Origin: Candidatus Latescibacterota bacterium
GTDB lineage: Bacteria > Latescibacterota > UBA2968 > UBA8231
Length of the DNA stretch: 21,690 bases
Direction of reading: 5' to 3'
Assembly: GCA_021295675.1 (NCBI GenBank)
Contig: JAGWBY010000053.1
Span: 11,993-33,682, forward strand
Part shown: positions 1 to 7,630 of the stretch, one piece after another
Position numbering within the stretch: the stretch's first letter is position 1
Layout of the letters: each line of letters begins with the position of its first letter
Translations under genes and position numbers: made by a program
The notes under the pieces: generated by a model
Told to the model about the DNA's origin: nothing
Seen by the model: the letters and a program-made list of their open reading frames with translations, nothing else
The model's database searches: none

Positions 1-2
1 AT

Positions 3-534
3 TTCGCCATGCCCCACGTGGCCAACAGCCTGAAGCTGAGTGGGCAAATCGAGGGGCGGCGGCGCTACCTGTTCTGGGGCATGCTGCTGGCCCTGTTGGC
101 GGGCATTGGCGGTGCGCTGTGGATGCTGATGCACCTCGCCTACACCTATGGGGCGATCAATCTGCGGCCACCCAATTTTATCTGGTTGCCCAACTACGTG
201 TACGACTATACGGCCACGCAGATGAGCAGCCCCTCGCCGCCCAACTGGTTGGGATGGTTCCACACCGGCGTTGGCGGCGGGGTGATGGGGCTGTTGATGA
301 TGGCGCGCCGCTACTGGGTCTGGTGGCCCTTGCATCCGATTGGCTTCCCCATCAGCTCGACCTTTCACTGGATGGCCTTCAACGCCTTTTTGGCCTGGCT
401 CATCAAGGGGCCGATCCTGCACTACGGCGGCGTCCTTCTTCTTGGGGATGATCCTCGGGCACTTTGCGATCTTCGGCATCTTCTGGATCATCGACACCCT
501 CACTGGCATGGTCGGCAACGGGCTGTTCGTCTGA
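3..534 (+). CDS. DUF6785/6784-like polytopic membrane protein, C-terminal part, frameshifted
   Basis: The frame is open to the left edge, so the gene begins upstream; the ATG at 9 is probably internal. The visible part has a hydrophobic segment (LFWGMLLALLAGIGGALWML), a stretch rich in Trp and Pro, and then FHWMAFNAFLAWLIKGPILHYGG. This layout is what I remember of the C-terminus of large DUF6785/6784 membrane proteins. After the GG codons (426-431) the family-like sequence resumes in another frame as FFLGMILGHFAIFGIFWIIDTLTGMVGNGLF (436-531) and stops at 532-534. Only 4 bases separate the two frames, where relatives as I recall them carry about 9 residues, so about 23 bases appear to be missing. 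Function is unknown; it presumably sits in the inner membrane. The stop overlaps the ribosome-binding site of the TPR gene, which suggests co-transcription. The family assignment is from memory. Confidence 0.6.
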
Positions 535-538
535 GGAG
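533..538 (+). promoter_or_regulatory. Shine-Dalgarno site of the TPR lipoprotein gene
   Basis: GAGGAG overlaps the stop codon of the preceding membrane protein gene. It lies 8 bases before the ATG at 547 and only 2 before the ATG at 541. The spacing favours 547, which also gives a compact lipoprotein signal peptide. Confidence 0.55.
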
Positions 539-546
539 TGATGGAG

Positions 547-1086
547 ATGCGCTGGACAATCGGACTGCTGGTCGCCGGCCTCGCCGGCTGTGCTGAAGAT
601 CATAGCAAGGCCCAAGCGCACTTGGCCGAGTGCGCACAGCAGAGCGGGCAAAAGCAGTATCTCCAAGCCATCGCCGCCTGCCAACGTGCGCTCGCGGCTG
701 AGCCAAGCCTCGTGGAGGCGCGATTGCTCATCGGAGATATCCTCCTCAAACACGGCCAATTCGACCGCGCCATTGCCCACTATCAACAGGTCCTCCAAAA
801 CCACCCAGAGCACTCCGCTGCCTACGAGGCGCTGGGGGATGTTTATGCGCGGCTGCGGCGCAACGACCAAGCGACCGCAGCCTACCAGCGTGCGCTTGAC
901 CAAGCGACCGACCAAGCCGCGCTCTACCGCAAGCTGGCCCTCATCTACGGTGACCAAAACCGCTATGCGGCCGCGGTGGACGCGCTGCAACAGGCGCAGA
1001 CCCTCGCTCCGCAACACGCGCGCACGTACTACAACCTCGGCATGCTCTATCAGCGGCAGGCCCAGTACGACGGGCAGTGGAGTTGA
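547..1086 (+). CDS. TPR-repeat lipoprotein, N-terminal fragment
   Basis: From the ATG at 547 the protein begins MRWTIGLLVAGLAGC, a short lipoprotein signal with lipobox LAGC and Cys at residue 15, so it is probably anchored on the periplasmic side of a membrane. About four tetratricopeptide repeats of 34 residues follow, with the typical A-x-x-x-L-G-x-x-Y and A-x-x-x-x-P pattern (for example SAAYEALGDVYARLRRNDQA). The frame ends inside a repeat, right after YYNLGMLYQRQAQYD, and stops at 1084-1086. The rest of the protein continues from 1077 in another frame. TPR lipoproteins usually scaffold protein-protein contacts; no partner can be named. The gene follows the membrane protein directly and is probably co-transcribed with it. 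Confidence 0.85.
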   Translation: MRWTIGLLVAGLAGCAEDHSKAQAHLAECAQQSGQKQYLQAIAACQRALAAEPSLVEARLLIGDILLKHGQFDRAIAHYQQVLQNHPEHSAAYEALGDVYARLRRNDQATAAYQRALDQATDQAALYRKLALIYGDQNRYAAAVDALQQAQTLAPQHARTYYNLGMLYQRQAQYDGQWS

Positions 1087-1859
1087 ATCCGGCTTACGGC
1101 GACGCATACTATCAGCTAGGGCAGATACACAGCCGCTTGGGTCGCTACATAGAGGCCGAAACGAACCTGCGCACAGCCCTAAAGCACCGGAGCGAGTACG
1201 CGGCTCAGGCACTATCCGCCCTCGGGGCGGTTTTACTGCGTCAAGGGCACGGCGAAGAGGCCGAAAAGGTGCTGTTGCAAGCAGTGCAAGCCGATCCGCT
1301 TGAGCCGGAAGCCCTACACCGGCTGGGGACGCTCTACCTACAGGGCACGCGACCGAAAATGGGGGAAAAGCTGCTGGTGGCCTTTGAGCGCGTACGGCCT
1401 TACAGCGAGCAGATCGCGCACTACCGCCACTTGCTGCGGCGCTATCGAGAAGACGCGGACGCCCACTACAACCTCGGGGTTCTGTACGGGCGACTGGGCT
1501 ATCCCGAAGCCGCGGCCGAGCAATATCGCCGCGCCCTCGCCATCAATCCGACCGACCTAAGTGCGCGCAACAACCTCGCCAACAACTTGTTGCACCGCGG
1601 GCAAGCCGAGGCGGCCATTGGCGAATACGAGCGGGTCTTGACCCTGTCGCCACGCAATGCCAGAGCGTACAACAACCTCGGCACAGCCTATATGGAATTG
1701 GGTAATTTGGAGATGGCCATGCAGATTTTGCACAAGGCCGCGCGCGCGGACTCGGCTTATGCGGATCCCCACTACAACTTGAGTCAGATTTACTTCATGC
1801 AGGGGCGTCGAGCCGAGGGCGAGGCCGAGTTGGCGATCTACGAGAGACTGCGTCCCTAG
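1077..1859 (+). CDS. TPR-repeat lipoprotein, C-terminal fragment
   Basis: This frame continues the TPR array of the gene that starts at 547. It resumes with VELNPAYGDAYYQLG, the second half of a repeat whose first half ends the upstream frame. At least six more repeats follow, several near consensus (DAHYNLGVLYGRLGYPEAAAEQYRRALAINP; RAYNNLGTAYMELGNLEMA). Repeat periodicity predicts 27 bases between the Asp codon (1069-1071) and the Val codon (1077-1079), but only 5 are present, so about 22 bases look deleted. The fragment has no Shine-Dalgarno site or signal peptide of its own, so it is not an independent gene. It meets the opposite-strand lipoprotein gene tail to tail: the stop codons overlap at CTAG (1856-1859). 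Confidence 0.85.
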   Translation: MELNPAYGDAYYQLGQIHSRLGRYIEAETNLRTALKHRSEYAAQALSALGAVLLRQGHGEEAEKVLLQAVQADPLEPEALHRLGTLYLQGTRPKMGEKLLVAFERVRPYSEQIAHYRHLLRRYREDADAHYNLGVLYGRLGYPEAAAEQYRRALAINPTDLSARNNLANNLLHRGQAEAAIGEYERVLTLSPRNARAYNNLGTAYMELGNLEMAMQILHKAARADSAYADPHYNLSQIYFMQGRRAEGEAELAIYERLRP

Positions 1860-2611
1860 GGGGTCGTCACTGGACGCGGAGTCTTGGCCATGTAGCGCGC
1901 GCGGTCGAAGCGATAGGCAATATCCACGGTCTCGATCGGCTCGTTGCGGTAGTCAAAGCGCAAGCTCACGTCCTCTATCCGCACCTCAAACGCGGCCACA
2001 TCGCGGTGCAGGGGCGGGAACACAATATACCCGCTATACTCCTGGCCGCTAAATACGTATTCATCGCGCTTGTACAAAGTTCTCTGGAGGATGTCCACGC
2101 GCTCTTGATACGAGAGATAGAGGTTGCCGACGTTGGCCCATGAGTACGGCAAGTAGTATTCGACCATAGCCGCAAACGCCAGCGAGTTATAGATGCGTCC
2201 GTTGTCAGCGACCAAGGAAATGCTGGTCGGGTCCATCAACACCTTGGGGAACTCGTAGTTTTTGACCGTCAGGTTAAAAACCTCAAAGCGCTTGGTCGCC
2301 CAAGCCTGCTCGGGCGGAGTCCAATTCCCATAGGTGTACGGGTTGAGGTTGCTGGCGTAGGGATTTTGGTAAAATCCCTCCTTGGTGGACGAGTAGGCCG
2401 CCAGTTGGCGATTGAGGAACTCGTCGCTCAAGGGGCGCAGCTCAATCTCCAAGCGACCCTGCGAAAAGGTAATGCTGCGGTCGTCGCCCACGGCGAATTG
2501 GTCGCTGTGCTGCTCAGGCCTAGGCAGAATCGGCCCAGCGAAATGCCGTAGGCCGAACTGGGCACAGCCAGCGAGCGCGACGAGCGCGAATACGAGGCTA
2601 GCTTTCTGCAT
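1856..2611 (-). CDS. Hypothetical lipoprotein, last gene of the surface operon
   Basis: The 251-residue protein starts MQKASLVFALVALAGC, a lipoprotein signal peptide with lipobox LAGC and Cys16. A strong Shine-Dalgarno (GGGGAGGG) precedes the ATG. The mature part has many aromatic residues and alternating beta-type segments (EVFNLTVKNYEFPKVL, SLAFAAMVEYYLPYSW, YSGYIVFPPL, AFEVRIEDVSLRFDYR), consistent with a beta-sandwich exposed in the periplasm or on the outer membrane. I do not recognise the family. It begins 13 bases after the outer-membrane protein gene, so the two are almost certainly co-transcribed, and it may be an accessory lipoprotein of that barrel. The product is well supported as a lipoprotein; the role is inference. 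Confidence 0.82.
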   Translation of the reverse strand: MQKASLVFALVALAGCAQFGLRHFAGPILPRPEQHSDQFAVGDDRSITFSQGRLEIELRPLSDEFLNRQLAAYSSTKEGFYQNPYASNLNPYTYGNWTPPEQAWATKRFEVFNLTVKNYEFPKVLMDPTSISLVADNGRIYNSLAFAAMVEYYLPYSWANVGNLYLSYQERVDILQRTLYKRDEYVFSGQEYSGYIVFPPLHRDVAAFEVRIEDVSLRFDYRNEPIETVDIAYRFDRARYMAKTPRPVTTP

Positions 2612-2624
2612 CAGATCCCTCCCC

Positions 2625-5261
2625 TTACAGCTCGCCGGTGGCGGCGAAGACCCGCATGAAGGCGATGGTTTCCATCAGGGGGTCGTCCGCATCTTTGAAC
2701 TGCTTGCGTTCGCGCTTGAACCCGGCGTTCAGGGTGATATTGTAGCCTATATAGGCCGAGGTATTGGAGACCAAAACGGCCCAGACGAAGTTGTTGAAGT
2801 CGCCTTCCTCGCCGGCCTGCACGGTCTTTTTGGCGTTGTCGAACTTGCTAAACTCGACTCCTAAATCCACCCATGTCTTGTCCAACAGGCTGTAGCGGGC
2901 AAGTAGAAATACAGTCCCCTCGTGGTCCCGCGACGTCCGCAGATCGAGATCTGAGTGTCCGCGATTGCGGAAGGTGCTCTTGAACTTGGGCGACAGGGTT
3001 AGGGCGGCACTGAGCGGATACTGGTAGTCGAACTTGTTGATCACCCCTAAGAAAGAGCGGTCGGCCTTGAGCTTGGCTTGCTTGCCCTGCTGGAAGTAGC
3101 GCTCGTACTTCAGCTTGGAGGTGAAGTGGAAACGGGCGATGGCATTGTATTTTACGGAGGCGTAGAAGCTGTTGATGAAGGTATCTTGCGCGTCGAGGGG
3201 ATCGTTGAAGGGCACCATACCATCTGGGTCAGCCCAGACGATCCGGTCGTCAAAGATATTGTCCCGCACCTGCTTGCCGAGCTCAAAGACGGCGATTTGC
3301 AGCCCGGGATAATCCCACTCCGAGGTCAACAGCGCGTAGGTCGCGTGATTCTCGCGGCCGCTGCTGATTTGGCGCTGCCGCAAGCGTCCGACCGTCAAGT
3401 TGGTACCTTCGCGGAAGGCCACGCCACCGTACACATTGTAGCCCGAGCGGTCGCGCTCATAGGGCAGGTCGGCTTGTAGATCGTCCTCAAAGCGGTCGAT
3501 GATAGTGTTGTTGTTCACGTCCATGCCGAAGAGGAACTCCGGCGAATCGACCCGGTAGCGCAAAAACGCCTCGGCGTAGTCGGGCCTGTCGTTCTTGTTT
3601 TGGTTGAAATCCGGGATGAAATCGTTGTTCTCGTCGAGCCCAGGAAAGACTTCGCGGTCACCGCCGGAAGTCGAAGCCAATTCAGTGAACAGCACGTTAG
3701 CGCCGCCTTGGTCCGAGCGCAGCCAGTCCGGAATCTGGTCTTGATCGTCGTTGTCATCGACGAACTCGAAGAGATAGCGGAAGGGCTGGTCGTAGCTGAT
3801 GTTGCCAGAGCCGTCGGCCATGTACGCGGCCGTGCTGTACTCTGGATCGAGGTAGAAGGTTTCGCCGTAGCCGAAGAACGGATAGCTGACGTACGAGGCC
3901 GTCAGGTAAAATGCCTCGGAAGTCTGTTCGGTGGCCGGCAGCTTGCGGAAGTTCTGGTTGGGAAAGCGCTGGAAGCGTCGGTTGATCGCGTACTCGGTGC
4001 TGAGGTCAAACCCCTTGATATCCGTGACATTGAAATCCACGCCCAAAATCTCGTTGGCCGTCGGCAGCCCGTACTCAAAGCGGAGGAAGTGCTGGTTCGA
4101 CCCGTCGGTGATGTTGTTCTCGGCGTGGGCCACAGGCAGAAAGATGGGGCCGCCGAGGCTGGTGACCTGCTTGTTGGACGTGACCTCAACCCGGTAGTCG
4201 TTGGCCAAAATTAGCTCGAACTCCAGCTTCTTAGCATCCCGATACGTCGGGGTAGTCTCGGTCAGTTCGAAGTCGTTGCGAACGTCGTAGGTCAACAAAA
4301 TCGCGTCCGTTCCCTTGGCCTTGAGGACCCCGTCCTCTTGCACGCCGCCCTCCACGAGGGGGACGATCTTGTCCTGCACCTCCCCGTCGATCAGGATGCG
4401 CTCGAGAAAGAGCACGGCTCCTTCTTCCGGCGATTCGGGCGAGTCGTCCGAGATGCGGATGACCACTTCTTCTACATTGCCCTGGTTTTGCGGGCGGGTC
4501 AGGATGCCCTTGAGCGAGTTGTCGTCCAAGCTTAGCTCGGAATCAGAGTGATGCGCGTTGACCCAAGTAATGCCTACCTTGCCGAAGTCGCCCACTTGCG
4601 CCACGCCCCGGCCCCCGAGGACCCGGGTGGAGTTCAGGGCCGTGTTGGCGCTGGAAAGCTGAGTTCTGGCGAGACTGCCCGGGGCACTGACCCGCGACCC
4701 CAAGAAGGTCGCGGCGTACTTGTCGGACAGGAAGTCCCACTGAATGCCGTTGAAGGCGGGCTTGGAAAAGGTCATTGGCGTCAAGGTCGTGCGGATCGCG
4801 TCGCCAATGGTGACGGCCGTGTGGAATTGTCCTTTGTTCGCCGACGAGACGATGAGGTTGCTAAACCAAGAGTTGAAACGCGGACTCTTAAAAAGCGAAG
4901 AGCCAAAAGATCGCGGATTGGTCTCGGTCCAGTCGTAGATCTCCCAGCCACGCGCGATGTAGTTGCCCAACGGGTCGTAGAGGCGCTCTCCGTTGAGCAG
5001 AGTCCCGACGTAGCGCTGGTAGGCTTCGCGGGCGTAGTTGCTGTACTCCCAGCCGCGCCAGCGGTACTCGTAGTACAGGTTCTGCGGCAGGTACCACTTA
5101 CGGATCGTAGGGGCCAAGGCTCCGGGGTGGATGCGGGCACCGACGATCCCAGGTTCGGAAATTTCGCGGTAGGGGTTCGGCAATTGAGCTTCTGCCAGTG
5201 TCCCCAAGGCCGCGCTGCCCACAAGCAGCCATGCGATTCGCTCCAATCCCTTCTTATGCAT
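2625..5261 (-). CDS. Predicted outer-membrane beta-barrel protein with Asp/Asn-rich calcium-type loops
   Basis: The 878-residue protein has an N-terminal signal peptide ending near AEA-QLPNPY (residues ~1-25). A long region of alternating hydrophobic and polar residues with many Tyr, Phe and Trp suggests a beta-barrel. At about residues 495-590 there is a cluster of Asp/Asn-rich loops (VDDNDDQDQIPDW, GLDENNDFIPDF, NQNKNDRPDY, MDVNNNTIIDRFEDD) that resemble thrombospondin type 3 or dockerin-like calcium-binding motifs. The C-terminal ~280 residues again look like paired strands (YALLTSEWDYPGLQIAVFEL; FLLARYSLLDKTWVDLGVEF). I do not recognise a named family. It lies between the discoidin paralogs and a lipoprotein, which suggests it is the membrane anchor or export partner of a surface complex. 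The start is fixed by a duplicated Shine-Dalgarno. Confidence 0.8.
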   Translation of the reverse strand: MHKKGLERIAWLLVGSAALGTLAEAQLPNPYREISEPGIVGARIHPGALAPTIRKWYLPQNLYYEYRWRGWEYSNYAREAYQRYVGTLLNGERLYDPLGNYIARGWEIYDWTETNPRSFGSSLFKSPRFNSWFSNLIVSSANKGQFHTAVTIGDAIRTTLTPMTFSKPAFNGIQWDFLSDKYAATFLGSRVSAPGSLARTQLSSANTALNSTRVLGGRGVAQVGDFGKVGITWVNAHHSDSELSLDDNSLKGILTRPQNQGNVEEVVIRISDDSPESPEEGAVLFLERILIDGEVQDKIVPLVEGGVQEDGVLKAKGTDAILLTYDVRNDFELTETTPTYRDAKKLEFELILANDYRVEVTSNKQVTSLGGPIFLPVAHAENNITDGSNQHFLRFEYGLPTANEILGVDFNVTDIKGFDLSTEYAINRRFQRFPNQNFRKLPATEQTSEAFYLTASYVSYPFFGYGETFYLDPEYSTAAYMADGSGNISYDQPFRYLFEFVDDNDDQDQIPDWLRSDQGGANVLFTELASTSGGDREVFPGLDENNDFIPDFNQNKNDRPDYAEAFLRYRVDSPEFLFGMDVNNNTIIDRFEDDLQADLPYERDRSGYNVYGGVAFREGTNLTVGRLRQRQISSGRENHATYALLTSEWDYPGLQIAVFELGKQVRDNIFDDRIVWADPDGMVPFNDPLDAQDTFINSFYASVKYNAIARFHFTSKLKYERYFQQGKQAKLKADRSFLGVINKFDYQYPLSAALTLSPKFKSTFRNRGHSDLDLRTSRDHEGTVFLLARYSLLDKTWVDLGVEFSKFDNAKKTVQAGEEGDFNNFVWAVLVSNTSAYIGYNITLNAGFKRERKQFKDADDPLMETIAFMRVFAATGEL

Positions 5262-5262
5262 C

Positions 5263-5290
5263 TTAACCCTCCCGATTTAACCCTCCCGAT
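5263..5290 (-). repeat. Perfect 14-bp tandem repeat duplicating the ribosome-binding site
   Basis: TTAACCCTCCCGAT occurs twice in direct succession (5263-5276 and 5277-5290). On the minus strand each copy carries GGGAGGG. The copy nearer the gene has correct spacing for the ATG at 5261, so the outer-membrane protein gene has two consecutive Shine-Dalgarno sequences. Confidence 0.9.
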
Positions 5291-5297
5291 TGGACAC

Positions 5298-7619
5298 TCA
5301 GTAGGCGAGGCCGATAGTCCGGGTGATTTGCTGTTCGTCGGACTGGGTTTGCAGGCGAATTCGGCACAGGTACAGTCCGGGGGCTGCCCGGCCCGGCCCG
5401 CCATCCGCGCCCGACCAAGTATAGACGTAGTAACCATCCGGCCCGCGGTCGCCCGCCAATTTTTGCACCAACCGCCCGTCCAAGCTGTACAGGGCGACCT
5501 CAGGCACTGCATCCACATTGAGGACCTGAAAGCGGATTTGCGCTTGGTCGCCGATCTCGTCCCCGTTGGGAGTGGCGATGCGCGGGTGGATCGAGACATT
5601 GTCGAGTAAGCGATCCGGGACGGCTGGAAAAAATACATGGGTCGCCCGAGGCGTGTGCGCCGCTGGAGTCACCTCCTGCCAGAGGCCCGGACGCGCCGAT
5701 TCGCCGATAAACGCATTGAAGCGCGTGGGGTTGCGGTCTATCTGCGTGCGCAACCGCACCGCCACGGTGTCTGCGGGCTGCTCTATAGCTTGGGGAAGAT
5801 GAATCACCAACGAGTCGCTGGTAATAAGTTCTATTTGCGCCGCAACCTCTGCGCCGCCCACTGTAACTTGCACTTCGTCGGCGTGGGCCGGGGTAGTAAA
5901 GAGAAGCCGGTCGAAGCGAGCTGGATCCGCGAAGTCGCCCCATATCTTGTAGATAAAGGTCTCAGGAGTCCCTGGCTGAGCCGTCTTGGGGTGGATTTCG
6001 CCCTCGGCTCCGCGCAGTACGGCGTCGGTGAAGTTCACGTCCAGCCGACGCATAGTCGGCACAACTTCGGGCCGGTTGGAGCGCAGGGTCAGCTTGATTT
6101 GCAAGAATCGCCGCGGGCTGGGCGAGAGGAACTGGCCCTGTTCCCGGTAGGGTGCGCTCCACGGACTCCAGTCCGCGCCAGCGACGACGAGGGTATCCGT
6201 ATCGCCGCGCAGGAACTTGTTGAGGTCTTCGTACTCGGCTTTACCTGCCAGCGGTGACCCATCCAGTTTGTAGTAGAGAACCTCTTCGGTCAGTTCGTAC
6301 CCGGTGCGGGTGACGATTTCTACTTGGGTGCCCTCCGGCGTGGTGGCGTCCCAGAAGATGCCTTGGATCTGCTTTGCCCCTAGGTCGCCAGCAAAAGCGC
6401 CGAGGTCAATAAAATCAGATTCTAGCTCCACTTCGGCGAAGTGCCCGGTGGGGATGACCATGAGCTCGGCCATGTCCCCGTTTGCCCCCACGTAAATGGC
6501 GGCGAGGTAGCGAATCGCCTGGGGCTTAGCCATGATGTACTGGAAGTCGCTGTCAGAAGACCGGTCGTTGTCGTCGTACAGCAGGTCGAAATCGAGGTCG
6601 CCCGTCAGGGTTAGGCTGCCGTCTGAAGCCAAGAGCCGATGGTCGTTGACGCGGGCATACGACACCCCGTACCCCGAGTCTGCCAAGCCCGTAGTGTTGG
6701 CACCGATCTGGAGAATGCGATCGACCCACACGAAGGTGCCCATGTCCAAGATCCACACCGTCGGGTCCTCCGCGTCGCCGTGTACGGCCCAAGAGCTATT
6801 AAAATCGCCGTCGATCAGGTCTGTCCCACGACCCGTCTTGTCGAGGAGGCTGCCACCGCGAGCGAGCGAGCCCAAGGCAACGTTGCTGCCAAAGGTATAG
6901 GCTTCCAACTCGGCCAAGGCCGCATCCTCACTCTTGCTGTCCATCTTGATGCGAATGTATTGCAGCGTGCGGTAGGTCGGGTCGAATACTCGGGTATCGG
7001 CTGCGTCTTGGAACAGAACCCGCGTACTGATGTCGGGCAGGGGCGCGAGGTCGTATTCGACTGCGGTTTGGTCGTTAAAGCGGGTAGTGCCCCCGAGGGT
7101 TTCGTAGTGAAAGAGGTCGGCCTGAAAGGAGCGCCGCTGCCCGTCCGAGCCCATGACGCGAAACTCCCTGAGCGGCCTCCCCCCTGCGGCGTCTGGAAAT
7201 ACCAAACGGATGCGGGTGACCGGGACGGCGCGGCCCAAGTCGAGCTCGATCCACCAATCGTCTAAACCCGCGGCCGGGTCGGGTTTCCAATAGGTCGTCG
7301 GGTCCCCATCGGCGATGTTCTCGGGCCTGAATCGAGCACCGGGTGCAGTGGAACCAACTCGCCAGATGCCGCCCTGAATCTCCTCGTCGTTGGCCAGCTT
7401 GTGGGTGAATTGGCTGGCATCGAGTGCGGCGTTGATGTCGTTGGCAAACTTCACCGGCACAAAAGAGCCATCCGGGCCGAATTCAATGGTGCCGGGGGGA
7501 ATTTTCCACTCCTCCCACTGCGCCTGCTGCTCGACTCGGTACACTTGCGATTCCTGTCCCCCAGCCGATCCCAAGGCGGCGAGGACGAGGCCGCAAACAT
7601 ACGTTGCAATGCGCGTCAT
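5298..7619 (-). CDS. Secreted discoidin-domain protein with C-terminal PNGD/FlgD-like Ig domain (paralog 3)
   Basis: The 773-residue protein has a signal peptide (residues ~1-21). A first discoidin (F5/8 type C)-like domain lies at ~90-190 (IADGDPTTYWKP, WWIELDLGRAVPVTRIRLVFP). A second is at ~245-350 (LIDGDFNSSWAVHGDAEDP, WILDMGTFVWVDRI). A beta-rich middle contains SPRRFLQIKLTLRSNRP. The last ~98 residues start at PRIATPNGDEIGDQ and end in a FlgD/CHU_C-like Ig fold (VALYSLDGRLVQKL ... APGLYLCRIRL) with the terminal residues GLAY. Discoidin domains usually bind carbohydrates or other surfaces. PNGD-plus-Ig C-termini are typical of exported proteins in FCB bacteria. It starts 11 bases after its paralog, with Shine-Dalgarno GAGGGGAG, and precedes the barrel gene. 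The exact ligand is unknown. Confidence 0.85.
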   Translation of the reverse strand: MTRIATYVCGLVLAALGSAGGQESQVYRVEQQAQWEEWKIPPGTIEFGPDGSFVPVKFANDINAALDASQFTHKLANDEEIQGGIWRVGSTAPGARFRPENIADGDPTTYWKPDPAAGLDDWWIELDLGRAVPVTRIRLVFPDAAGGRPLREFRVMGSDGQRRSFQADLFHYETLGGTTRFNDQTAVEYDLAPLPDISTRVLFQDAADTRVFDPTYRTLQYIRIKMDSKSEDAALAELEAYTFGSNVALGSLARGGSLLDKTGRGTDLIDGDFNSSWAVHGDAEDPTVWILDMGTFVWVDRILQIGANTTGLADSGYGVSYARVNDHRLLASDGSLTLTGDLDFDLLYDDNDRSSDSDFQYIMAKPQAIRYLAAIYVGANGDMAELMVIPTGHFAEVELESDFIDLGAFAGDLGAKQIQGIFWDATTPEGTQVEIVTRTGYELTEEVLYYKLDGSPLAGKAEYEDLNKFLRGDTDTLVVAGADWSPWSAPYREQGQFLSPSPRRFLQIKLTLRSNRPEVVPTMRRLDVNFTDAVLRGAEGEIHPKTAQPGTPETFIYKIWGDFADPARFDRLLFTTPAHADEVQVTVGGAEVAAQIELITSDSLVIHLPQAIEQPADTVAVRLRTQIDRNPTRFNAFIGESARPGLWQEVTPAAHTPRATHVFFPAVPDRLLDNVSIHPRIATPNGDEIGDQAQIRFQVLNVDAVPEVALYSLDGRLVQKLAGDRGPDGYYVYTWSGADGGPGRAAPGLYLCRIRLQTQSDEQQITRTIGLAY

Positions 7620-7630
7620 AGCTCCCCTCT

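Noticed and set aside
403..1212. Minus-strand open frame of 269 codons opposite the membrane protein and TPR genes
   Set aside because: Its bases are explained by TPR periodicity on the plus strand. The translation is rich in Arg, Leu and Val with no domain, as expected from antisense.
3600..4214. Plus-strand open frame of 204 codons inside the barrel gene
   Set aside because: The translation is a monotonous Val/Glu/Ala pattern typical of the antisense of a GC-rich gene; no ribosome-binding site.
4548..5609. Long plus-strand open frame (353 codons) opposite the barrel and paralog 3 genes
   Set aside because: It spans the end of one minus-strand gene, an intergenic gap with a ribosome-binding site, and another gene. 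It lacks a Shine-Dalgarno and any family-like pattern; it is a GC-rich antisense shadow.
6639..7265. Plus-strand open frame of 208 codons inside paralog 3
   Set aside because: It is fully contained in a well-supported discoidin-domain gene on the other strand and has no start signal.
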